Part shown: piece by piece, positions 4,415 to 10,608 of the stretch
How positions within the stretch are numbered: the stretch's first letter is position 1
Layout: each line of letters begins with the position of its first letter
DNA from: Blastocatellia bacterium
GTDB taxonomy: Bacteria > Acidobacteriota > Blastocatellia > Pyrinomonadales > Pyrinomonadaceae
Length of the DNA: 10,608 nt
Assembly (NCBI GenBank): GCA_003488005.1
Contig: DNND01000053.1
Span: forward strand, 12,919-23,526
Reading direction: 5' to 3'
Program-made: the position numbers and the translations under genes
The notes under the pieces: generated by a model
Database searches by the model: none
What the model was told of the DNA's origin: nothing
What the model saw: the letters and a program-made list of their open reading frames with translations, nothing else

Positions 4415-6848
4415 AATACATTCGCGTCAGTTCAATTCCGGTGTAGTAAGCCTTGAGGATCTGTTCGTAAGTAAAGCCCTGACGCGCGAGCCCATAAGCG
4501 CCGACCTGGCACATGCCAACGCCATGGCCCCAGCCGCGCCCGAGAAAGGTGAACCCAACAATGCGGCCTTCATCGTCGTACCGGTGTTCAATGACAAACA
4601 GTTGTTCGCGCAAGCCCAGCGCGGAACGAATGCGGCCGCCGCGAACGTGCGCCGTGCCGGCTGTCCCCACTAGTTCGAGATCTGTCGCACGACGAGAATT
4701 GCCGCGGGCAATGACGCGCAGGTCGACAAGCGAACCAATACCGGAAGCGTAACGTCCAAGACGCGCCTGTGCCTGGCCCGGAGTCAAGTCTGTAGTCCAA
4801 TTAGTAAACGGTGAAAAGCGATCGGCAGCCGCGCCGTTGGCTGCGGGCCGCACTTCGAGATAATCCACTTCGCCGGCGCTATTCACATGAAACACCACCG
4901 GCTCGCCACCAACCAGCGCGATAGTCGAAACCGGATAAAGACTTTCCCCTATCTGGCGAAAGAGAAAAGCGTCGGCGCTGACTTTGACCGGCAAGTCTCT
5001 TCCTTTCGTGCTTCGCAGGACGAGGGAATCGTCGGTGGTCGGTCGCGAAATTCCTTTTTGCAGTTGCAACAGACTGCGTGCTTCAAGCATTCGCGCGATC
5101 GAATGCAACGCCCGGCCCCTTGAGAGAGGCTCACGCGGACGCAACGTCGCATCAGGCAAAATCGACAAATAACCATCGCGAATCAGTTGCGCTACGTCGG
5201 CACGATTAGCTTGCGGAATTTCGCCGGCATCGCGAACGGCAAGGAAGTATTCAACGTCGGCGTTGTTGAGCAACGTGTTGGCGCGGCTTTCGCCATACGC
5301 AGCCGTGCTCAAGGCAGTGGCAAATGCGGGCGGACGATTTACTTCTTCGGTAACGGTGGGTGCTGTTTGATGAGCCAAGCGAGCAACGGAGGCCAGCCAA
5401 CTGCGAACGTCCGACACCGGCGCTTCGGCATCAAGCCACGAATCCGAAACGCGCGCGCGCAGCGATGTGAAATTCTGAATAGCAAGCAAAGCCACGTCAC
5501 GCGCCAGTGCTACATTTTGTTGAGTCTTGAGTTCGGCGGGTTCGCGCGAAGTCTTGACGATGAACGGCGACAGGGCTGCGCGACCTTCCGCAGCGCATTC
5601 GCGTGCTTTCAAATAGGGAACTGCATCGTTGAAAATATTTGCCGCGTCTTCGGTGCGACCGCCGCACGTCGACGTGTACAACGCATTGATGGGTTCACCA
5701 TTGTAGGTCGCCACCATCCCGCGCGTTTCATCGACGGCGCGTGACGACAGGGCGTTCTCGGAAGTCAGTCCGCGATAAACTTGCGAGCGTGTGGTTGGAA
5801 GCAAATCATAACCCTGCGCGATAAACTGCCCGCGATTCCTCAAGGCATAAGTGCGTGCGGCGATTGCCTGCGCCTTATGCGCCTCAATCAGCGGATAGCC
5901 ACCGGCAGACAACTCATTTGGCACGACACCTTTGACATAGTCTTCAAGCCCAATCACGTTAACCACTGTCAGCGCGCCTCGAGTGTTGGCAAACACTTCA
6001 ATGCGCCCACGATACGGCTTGTCATTAAAACGCACGGGCGCCTTTTCATCGTCGGAACCAAACATGACCGGCGCGCTGGAACTGAAAAGACGGCTTGAGC
6101 CGGCTGCAAACGCAACTACTTCACGCGAAGGCCCGGTCGGCCGCGCAGACGCCAACCGCACATTCGATCGACTACGTGCCGGGGTGATGGCATCACCACT
6201 CTTGGCGACAGTTGATGCGGGCGGTGACAGCGGCACGATAATCGTGTCGATCGCGGCATCCAGCAATCGTGCCCGCAGTTCTTCTGCTTCCTGTTGCGAA
6301 TAGTGATCGCCAATCAAAAGCCCCCAGGTTTTCGTTACATTATCGAGCGTAACTTGTGAGTCTTCGTTAGTTGCTTCTTTAACTTCGCGGGCTTTTTGTT
6401 CGGCCTCGGCTTTCGAAGACAATGCGGCAAGGCTTAGACGAAAAGATTCTTCTGTTGTGGGCGGGAGCGGCGAAAGCAGCCGCGCCTCAACGCGCACGCG
6501 GGCCACGTCTAGCGCCACCATCGTGTTCGCAATATCTGTCGCATTCGTCAAATGTCCGGTGGTCGAGATTGATGCTGAACGCGCGTCGGTCGCGAGTGCT
6601 ACACGAATGGTTGGTTCGTTTCGGGAATCAACCGCGTCGAGCTTATTCGCGCCAGTGACAGTTGCAGCCGGGGGCGCTTGCCATTGGCCGTTATCTATTG
6701 GAGGGTTTGTTGGAGGCGAGGCTTGAGAAGGCTCGGCGGTGGTCTGCGAGCGCCGCGGGCGGACGTCGCCCTGAGCGAACGTCGAAGAAGCACCTGCGAG
6801 TTGTGCCAGGAGAATGGCGCTCAGGAAACGCGCGAGAAAAATGCGCAC
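4413..6848 (-). CDS. Secreted SpoIID/LytB-domain protein with SPOR-like and SLH-like parts
   Basis: An 811-residue exported protein of the SpoIID/LytB family, whose characterised members are peptidoglycan lytic transglycosylases acting on stem-less glycan strands. A signal peptide is seen at 1-25 (hydrophobic core, then SSTFAQ). A SPOR-like segment lies at about 174-207 (WGLLIGDHYSQQEAEELRAR). The SpoIID core runs from about 281, with the LEDYVKGVVPNEL motif holding E312, the equivalent of the catalytic glutamate, then AHKAQAIAARTYAL, YTSTCGGRTE (C395) and an ECA cysteine at C418. About 260 residues then interrupt the core, including an SLH-like stretch (549-590). The core resumes near 680 and ends with GRGWGHGVGMCQVGAYGLA and a short YY tail. 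The start is GTG at 6848, with CAAGG about 9 nt upstream. The protein probably trims or anchors to the cell wall during growth or division. Its neighbours give no extra clue. Confidence 0.88.
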   Translation of the reverse strand: MRIFLARFLSAILLAQLAGASSTFAQGDVRPRRSQTTAEPSQASPPTNPPIDNGQWQAPPAATVTGANKLDAVDSRNEPTIRVALATDARSASISTTGHLTNATDIANTMVALDVARVRVEARLLSPLPPTTEESFRLSLAALSSKAEAEQKAREVKEATNEDSQVTLDNVTKTWGLLIGDHYSQQEAEELRARLLDAAIDTIIVPLSPPASTVAKSGDAITPARSRSNVRLASARPTGPSREVVAFAAGSSRLFSSSAPVMFGSDDEKAPVRFNDKPYRGRIEVFANTRGALTVVNVIGLEDYVKGVVPNELSAGGYPLIEAHKAQAIAARTYALRNRGQFIAQGYDLLPTTRSQVYRGLTSENALSSRAVDETRGMVATYNGEPINALYTSTCGGRTEDAANIFNDAVPYLKARECAAEGRAALSPFIVKTSREPAELKTQQNVALARDVALLAIQNFTSLRARVSDSWLDAEAPVSDVRSWLASVARLAHQTAPTVTEEVNRPPAFATALSTAAYGESRANTLLNNADVEYFLAVRDAGEIPQANRADVAQLIRDGYLSILPDATLRPREPLSRGRALHSIARMLEARSLLQLQKGISRPTTDDSLVLRSTKGRDLPVKVSADAFLFRQIGESLYPVSTIALVGGEPVVFHVNSAGEVDYLEVRPAANGAAADRFSPFTNWTTDLTPGQAQARLGRYASGIGSLVDLRVIARGNSRRATDLELVGTAGTAHVRGGRIRSALGLREQLFVIEHRYDDEGRIVGFTFLGRGWGHGVGMCQVGAYGLARQGFTYEQILKAYYTGIELTRMY

Positions 6849-6888
6849 TGAACAAACCTTGGCGGTTTAGTCTTGGGGGCTCATACCG

Positions 6889-6924
6889 CGCGGCCATGGT
6901 ACTACAATTCAGACCATAACCGCG
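6889..6924 (-). promoter_or_regulatory. Strong 12-bp RNA hairpin in the spoIID leader
   Basis: In the 95-nt gap after the radical SAM gene, the minus-strand RNA can form CGCGG/CCGCG, two U-G wobble pairs and AUGGU/ACCAU as one continuous 12-bp stem with a 12-nt loop. The wobble positions pair only in minus-strand RNA; the plus strand would have A-C mismatches. This fits selection on the transcribed strand. The 3' arm ends 40 nt before the spoIID GTG. No U-tract follows, so a simple intrinsic terminator is unlikely. It may be a leader element, a protein-binding site or a 3' end stabiliser for the upstream mRNA. Confidence 0.45.
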
Positions 6925-6943
6925 GATAAGAATTCGTGCGGAA

Positions 6944-8515
6944 TCAGGCTGCTCTTTTTTCGCTGATTGCTGGTGAGGCCGGCTGCGTTACCTGAGGCTT
7001 ATTCTTTCGACCAGCGAGCCACCTGCCCATTGCCTCTTTTGACAGCCCAAAGATTGCGCGCCGATTTTGTCCAATCACTTTTAGCCAGGCGCGTGTGTTC
7101 ATTTGCGGAAAATAGATGCCGCGGAAGAACAAACGCATTATCAAATGGATCACACGGAATTTGATGTGTTGATCTTTGAGAGCATCCAGCGCCTGAAGAT
7201 TGCGCTCGGGGCTGTACGATCTGCTCCATGCCTCATCCAATTCCGCTTGTGTCTGCGGAATCGACATCTTCAAAGGCTCGTGCGCCATTTGATAAGGCGC
7301 AAATTCCATCCAGTGCTTCGGTCGCGTCAGACGGTTCGCAGCCACCAGGCGATCGTAGAGCGGCGTCGCCGGGAAGGGGGTTAACTGTCCAAAGACCGGC
7401 AAGCCCGGGGGCCAGCTTTCGATCTGTTCGAGTGTGCGATCGGCAACGCCCGCCGTGTCGTTGTCCATGCCGAAGATAAAAGAAGTCACCGCATAGATGT
7501 TTCGCGCCGCCAGACGATTCAGCACAGTCGCATATTCCGCCGGCTTATTGAAACTCTTGTTCATGTCTTTGAGGTTTGCGGTGTCGATGGACTCCATGCC
7601 GATGAAAACCCACTTACCATCGGATGCAGCAATCAAATCCACCAGCTCCTCGTCGCGCAGCAGATTGGCGCTGATCTGTGCCATCCAGGGCACCTGAGCG
7701 TTGGCAGCGATGATGTCCCGTAAAAGCGATTTAGTGCGTTTGATATTGATTGCGAAATTGTCGTCGATGAAAAAGACGATGACCTGACTGAGGTTTTCGC
7801 GCGCGTTCTTTTTAAGTGCCAGCAACTCCTGGACGACGCTTTCGTTACTGCGAAATCTAATTGAATCTCCGAAGAACCCGGTGACAGTGCAGAACTCACA
7901 ACCGTAGGGACAGCCGCGCCCTGACTCCATGGGTATCACATGGATTGCCTGCCAGCCCGAGCCGTAACGCTTTAAGAGAGGCCGCGCAAACTTTGGCACC
8001 ATGTCAAACTGATCGAGGTCGATCTCGTTCCAGGGAATCGCCGGATAGGGCTCCAAGCTTGGCTTGCGCTCCTTACCATTCTCGTCGACCGGCGCATAAA
8101 TATCTTTCAAGCAGCCATTGGCCGCGTCAGCCACAATTTGCGGCCAGGTTTCGTCAGCTTCACCAAGCGCAATGGCATCCGCGTGACGTGGACCACCGTC
8201 TTTGCCCAGTGCTTCGTCCGGTACTTCGGTAACGTGTGGGCCACCCATCACAACCGGAATGCCGGCGGCGCGCACAGCGTCGGCCATGCGATACGCGCGC
8301 GCAGCCATCCTGGTCATCGCACCGATGCCCACCAGGCCGACACCCTGCTCGCGAATATAGTTCACCAACTCCGTCTCGTTCATCGGCCGCGCATTGCCAT
8401 CAACCAGCAACACTTCATGCTCGGGTGGTGTGATCGCCTGAAGCAGAAACATCCAGAGGTGTGGCATGAAATTTCGAGTCACGCCGTTGTCCGGGCAATA
8501 GAGCAGTATCTTCAT
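6944..8515 (-). CDS. Cobalamin-binding radical SAM protein
   Basis: A 523-residue enzyme with an N-terminal B12-binding domain (about 1-135) and a radical SAM domain (about 190-420). The first domain shows the Rossmann-like MKILLYCPDNG, the VGLVGIGAMTRMAARAY segment, GIPVVMGGPHVTEVPDEAL and HADAIALGEADETWPQIV. These are typical of B12-dependent radical SAM proteins, although the DxHxxG motif for base-off binding is not seen. The radical SAM cluster motif is CPYGCEFC (C202, C206, C209), followed by FFIDDNFAIN, WMAQISANLL, FIGMESID and a TPFPATPLYDRL segment. The C-terminal 100 residues hold amphipathic or hydrophobic stretches (VIHLIMRLFFRGIYF), as in family members acting on lipids, ending in a charged tail. 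The substrate is unknown; methylation or ring formation on a lipid or other unreactive carbon is one guess. The ATG at 8515 has AGGAA upstream. modA lies 161 nt further upstream. Confidence 0.9.
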   Translation of the reverse strand: MKILLYCPDNGVTRNFMPHLWMFLLQAITPPEHEVLLVDGNARPMNETELVNYIREQGVGLVGIGAMTRMAARAYRMADAVRAAGIPVVMGGPHVTEVPDEALGKDGGPRHADAIALGEADETWPQIVADAANGCLKDIYAPVDENGKERKPSLEPYPAIPWNEIDLDQFDMVPKFARPLLKRYGSGWQAIHVIPMESGRGCPYGCEFCTVTGFFGDSIRFRSNESVVQELLALKKNARENLSQVIVFFIDDNFAINIKRTKSLLRDIIAANAQVPWMAQISANLLRDEELVDLIAASDGKWVFIGMESIDTANLKDMNKSFNKPAEYATVLNRLAARNIYAVTSFIFGMDNDTAGVADRTLEQIESWPPGLPVFGQLTPFPATPLYDRLVAANRLTRPKHWMEFAPYQMAHEPLKMSIPQTQAELDEAWSRSYSPERNLQALDALKDQHIKFRVIHLIMRLFFRGIYFPQMNTRAWLKVIGQNRRAIFGLSKEAMGRWLAGRKNKPQVTQPASPAISEKRAA

Positions 8516-8578
8516 AAGTCGTTCCTGTGGTTTCCCTGCAATAAGGTGAACCTTGCCTGCCTGATATCGATTGAAATT

Positions 8579-8606
8579 AAAATAGCGGGAGAAGGAAAAT
8601 TGTCAC
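8579..8606 (-). promoter_or_regulatory. Candidate promoter for the radical SAM gene
   Basis: On the minus strand GTGACA (8606-8601) and TATTTT (8584-8579) are spaced by 16 nt. They match five and four of six positions of the sigma-70 consensus. The start of transcription would be about 57 nt before the ATG at 8515. This suggests the gene need not depend on read-through from modA. By-eye prediction only. Confidence 0.35.
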
Positions 8607-8622
8607 GAACCTAGCCAAATTT

Positions 8623-8666
8623 CGCTGTGCAGCATACCAGTTATGTGCGTTTTGGTACAGAGAGCG
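8623..8666 (-). terminator. Stem-loop after modA, possible transcript end
   Basis: Just downstream of the modA stop the minus strand has UACCA (8657-8653) pairing with UGGUA (8639-8635). Two G-U pairs extend the stem, and an outer CGCT/AGCG (8666-8663 with 8626-8623) pairs across internal loops. No run of U follows, so efficiency as an intrinsic terminator is doubtful. It lies between modA and the candidate promoter of the radical SAM gene, where a transcript end is expected. Confidence 0.25.
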
Positions 8667-8676
8667 AGCCGGATCC

Positions 8677-9498
8677 TTAAGGGCTGGGAATAGAATAACC
8701 CTTTGTTTTAAGTAGTTGTTGCCCCTCCGGACTTAGTACAAAACTGACAAACTCCCGGGCCGCGTCCTGCTTCGCCGAAGACTTTATCACGGCGAGGGCC
8801 TGATTGATCGGTCGATGGAGACTTTCTTCGATTTCAAGGTAGCTGCCATCGCCCGTTTTAACCAACGCCAAGGGGATGAATGCGACTTCCGCGTTGCCAG
8901 TTGCGGCATATTGTCTTGCCTGCGAAACGTTCTGCGCGTAAATGACCCTCGGTTCCATCTGGGTCCAAATACCAAGTTGTTTGAGGCTTTCAACCGCAGC
9001 CCTTCCATAAGGCGCGACATCGGGTTTGGCTATGGCGATGCGGTCAAACTCTTTTGCAGTAATGTCTTCGATTCGTTCTATTTTTAGCGACGACCCGGCG
9101 GGCAGCCACAACACCAAACGTCCACGCGCATAAATTGCCCGCGTTCCCGGCGTAATCAAGCCTGCATGTTCAAGTGAGTCGACGTGCTCAGTGTCAGCGG
9201 CGGCAAAAACATCAAAGGGCGCGCCATTCTCAATTTGTTTTGCGAGCTCAGCGGTGGCGCCAAAACTAAACACCACACGAATACCGGTTTTGCTGGTAAA
9301 GCGCGGACCGATTTCGGCGAAAGCATCGGTTAGATTAGCTGCCGCTGCAACGACCAGTTCCTGAGGCGGGGTTTGCTGACTCGTTGTTGAATGGTAGTTA
9401 CAACTTGATAAAGCCAGCGCCACGCAAATGGTTATGAGCTTTTTCCTTAGTTTTGAACTACCTGTTTCCAGAACAGGCAAAGGTATGGTATAGACCAT
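8677..9498 (-). CDS. modA: Molybdate ABC transporter substrate-binding lipoprotein
   Basis: Binds molybdate (or tungstate) outside the membrane and delivers it to a ModBC permease. The 273-residue protein starts with ATG at 9498 behind GGAGGATTA, an excellent ribosome binding site. It has a signal peptide of about 32 residues with the lipobox LSSC (C33), so it should be lipid-anchored. Family motifs are LVVAAAANLTDAF, FSFGATAELAKQIENGAPFDVFAAAD, YARGRLVLW and IAKPDVAPYGRAAVESL, with a C-terminal FVLSPEGQQLLKTKGY. Asn replaces the Ser of the E. coli AAASL oxyanion motif, a change I recall from other ModA subgroups. No modB, modC or modE lies next to it. The downstream gene is a radical SAM enzyme, and the divergent neighbour is a sulfate-type binding protein, 56 bp away. 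The transport partners must lie elsewhere, or the downstream side was rearranged. Confidence 0.92.
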   Translation of the reverse strand: MVYTIPLPVLETGSSKLRKKLITICVALALSSCNYHSTTSQQTPPQELVVAAAANLTDAFAEIGPRFTSKTGIRVVFSFGATAELAKQIENGAPFDVFAAADTEHVDSLEHAGLITPGTRAIYARGRLVLWLPAGSSLKIERIEDITAKEFDRIAIAKPDVAPYGRAAVESLKQLGIWTQMEPRVIYAQNVSQARQYAATGNAEVAFIPLALVKTGDGSYLEIEESLHRPINQALAVIKSSAKQDAAREFVSFVLSPEGQQLLKTKGYSIPSP

Positions 9499-9542
9499 TA
9501 ATCCTCCGTTAATTTAACCGCAGGCGCCCGATTCGAGCGGGC
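9461..9542. promoter_or_regulatory. Divergent modA/sulfate-binding gene region with four inverted repeats
   Basis: Only 56 bp (9499-9554) separate the two divergent starts. Four perfect short inverted repeats lie here in series: CCTGTT/AACAGG (9461-9477, inside modA), ATGGT/ACCAT (9485-9498, including the modA start codon), GTTAATTTAAC (9508-9518, next to the modA ribosome binding site) and GCCCG/CGGGC (9526-9542). Any one could be chance. The AT-rich 11-bp palindrome is the best operator candidate. No convincing -35/-10 pair was found for either gene, so promoters probably overlap the opposing coding starts. Confidence 0.35.
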
Positions 9543-9554
9543 CGGAAAGGCTTT

Positions 9555-10586
9555 ATGAAGCAGACTTTCAACAAAGCCGCCCTACTCACTTCGGCATTGC
9601 TCGCGCTGGCCTTGTTAGCGAGTTGCCTGCCACAACAACCTGCCGAAAGAGGCGGAGTGACCATAACTCTCTACGGCTTTTCCATCATGAAGGAATCGCT
9701 GGAGAAATCAATTTACCCTGCCTTTGCTGCCAAGTGGAAGGCAGAGCATGGCCAGGAAGTCGGCTTTACTTCGTCATTTGCTGGATCCGAAACAGTAACA
9801 AACCAGATTTTGCAGGGAGTGCCCGCCGAGGTTGCTATCTTGTCGATCGATCGCGACGCGCAGCGATTGCAGCATGGCGGATTCGTGACCACCGATTGGC
9901 ACAACACGCCTTACAAAGGGATCGTAAACAAAACTCCTTTCGTCATTCTGGTGCGCGGCGGAAACGCCAAGGGCATTCATGATTTTCCCGATCTCGCAAA
10001 ACCCGGCGTAGAAATAATTCACCCAGACCCGGTCAGCTCGGGCGGAGCGCAGTGGTCCATTCTTGCCATTTATGGTTCCGAGTTAATGAAGTCAGAAAAG
10101 CAGTCAGGTGGGCAGGACACTGCGCGCGCTCTCCAGCTCCTTCAGGGCATCTGGCGAAATGTAAAGTCCACGCCCGGTTCGGCTCGCGAAGCTCGCACAC
10201 AGTTTGAAACCGGCTTTGGTGATGCGCTGATCACCTACGAGCTGGAAGGTCTGCTGATGAAGGAAGCGAAGAAGACGCCGGTTGAGATCATAACGCCGAA
10301 GGCAACGATTTTTAGCGAGCACCCGGCCGTTATTATCGACAAAAATGTAACGCCGGCTAAGCGCGCAGTTATCGATGCCTTCATGCAATTCCTGTGGAGT
10401 GACGAGGCGCAGGAGGCCTTTGTTAAGTATCATTTCTATTCTGTAACTAACGATGCGCTGAATAAGCAGAATGCGGAATTCGTACCAGTCGAAATGCCGT
10501 TCGACATCAGCTACTTTGGCGGCTGGGACAAAGCGTATCCGCAGGTCATTGAAGGAATCTTTCGCGACCGGGTGCAGAGAAAATAG
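9555..10586 (+). CDS. Sulfate/thiosulfate ABC transporter substrate-binding lipoprotein
   Basis: Binds sulfate or thiosulfate outside the inner membrane for a CysTWA-type importer. The 343-residue protein has a signal peptide with lipobox LASC (C24), unlike the freely periplasmic E. coli Sbp and CysP, so it is probably membrane-anchored. Family features are ITLYGFSIMKESLEKSIYPAFAAKW, the FAGSETVTNQI segment where E. coli has the anion-binding GGSGKQ region, ILSIDRDAQRL, FVILVRGGNAKGIHDFPDLAKPGVEIIHPDP followed by SSGGAQWSILAIYG, and the C-terminal PVEMPFDISYFGGWDKA. The ATG at 9555 follows GGAAAGG by 4 nt. It is the only plus-strand gene here and diverges from modA. Transporter permease and ATPase genes may follow beyond the right edge. 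The exact oxyanion cannot be told from sequence, so I give no Sbp or CysP symbol. Confidence 0.9.
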   Translation: MKQTFNKAALLTSALLALALLASCLPQQPAERGGVTITLYGFSIMKESLEKSIYPAFAAKWKAEHGQEVGFTSSFAGSETVTNQILQGVPAEVAILSIDRDAQRLQHGGFVTTDWHNTPYKGIVNKTPFVILVRGGNAKGIHDFPDLAKPGVEIIHPDPVSSGGAQWSILAIYGSELMKSEKQSGGQDTARALQLLQGIWRNVKSTPGSAREARTQFETGFGDALITYELEGLLMKEAKKTPVEIITPKATIFSEHPAVIIDKNVTPAKRAVIDAFMQFLWSDEAQEAFVKYHFYSVTNDALNKQNAEFVPVEMPFDISYFGGWDKAYPQVIEGIFRDRVQRK

Positions 10587-10608
10587 TGCTGAGTGCTGAG
10601 TACTGAGT
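10585..10608. repeat. Heptanucleotide tandem repeat, cut by the window edge
   Basis: Starting in the TAG stop of the sulfate-binding gene, AGTGCTG is repeated twice, followed by AGTACTG and the beginning of another unit. Three and a half 7-bp units are visible, and the array may continue past the edge. It resembles the short tandem heptanucleotide repeats described in cyanobacteria, and similar arrays occur in other phyla. No terminator is seen in the visible part. Confidence 0.6.

Noticed and set aside
5187..5744. A 185-codon plus-strand open frame inside the spoIID-type gene
   Set aside because: It lies entirely antisense to a protein with clear family motifs, has no recognisable domain, and long antisense frames are common at this GC content.
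8138..8614. A 158-codon plus-strand open frame opposite the radical SAM gene start
   Set aside because: It runs antisense through the conserved cobalamin-binding domain and across the promoter region; its product is rich in His and Arg with no known fold.
9461..9477. CTGT-N7-ACAG resembling a LexA box
   Set aside because: The E. coli-type spacing is eight, not seven, the site lies inside the modA coding start, and the genes are not SOS genes.

Overview
The window is a compact bacterial chromosome segment of moderately high GC. It holds eleven protein genes, ten on the minus strand and one (a sulfate-type binding protein) on the plus strand at the right end. No rRNA, tRNA, CRISPR array, insertion sequence or phage gene is visible, and the longest gap without a gene is about 160 bases. 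The organism is probably a Gram-negative-type bacterium with lipoproteins and a SpoIID/LytB-family wall protein. The miaA-hfq-tmk-holB order, a GC-rich palindrome buried in the miaA start, and heptanucleotide tandem repeats at the right edge would suit an acidobacterium of the Blastocatellia type. That placement is inference and no marker gene proves it.

Left part (125-4292, minus strand, read right to left): a Uma2-family PD-(D/E)XK protein, a glutaredoxin-like protein, a 31-residue single-span membrane peptide, miaA (tRNA A37 prenyltransferase), hfq (RNA chaperone), tmk (thymidylate kinase) and holB (DNA polymerase III delta-prime subunit). Spacing is tight: 7 nt between the glutaredoxin stop and the small-peptide start, and a GTGA stop/start overlap between the small peptide and miaA. 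A promoter-like sequence lies 66 nt upstream of the Uma2 start. The cluster joins tRNA modification, RNA regulation, dTMP supply and replication. A perfect 7-bp hairpin covers the tmk ribosome binding site just after hfq.

Middle part (4413-8515, minus strand): an 811-residue secreted SpoIID/LytB-type protein with a SPOR-like module and an SLH-like insertion, preceded by a strong 12-bp hairpin in its leader. Upstream of it lies a cobalamin-binding radical SAM enzyme with its own promoter-like sequence.

Right part (8677-10608): a ModA-type molybdate-binding lipoprotein and a sulfate/thiosulfate-binding lipoprotein are transcribed divergently from a 56-bp interval. Four short inverted repeats lie across that interval and the modA start. 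No permease or ATPase for either transporter is inside the window.

No large unknown system is apparent. The most original signals are the unlisted small membrane peptide coupled to miaA, the repeat-like palindrome within the miaA coding start, and the RNA hairpins in front of tmk and spoIID.
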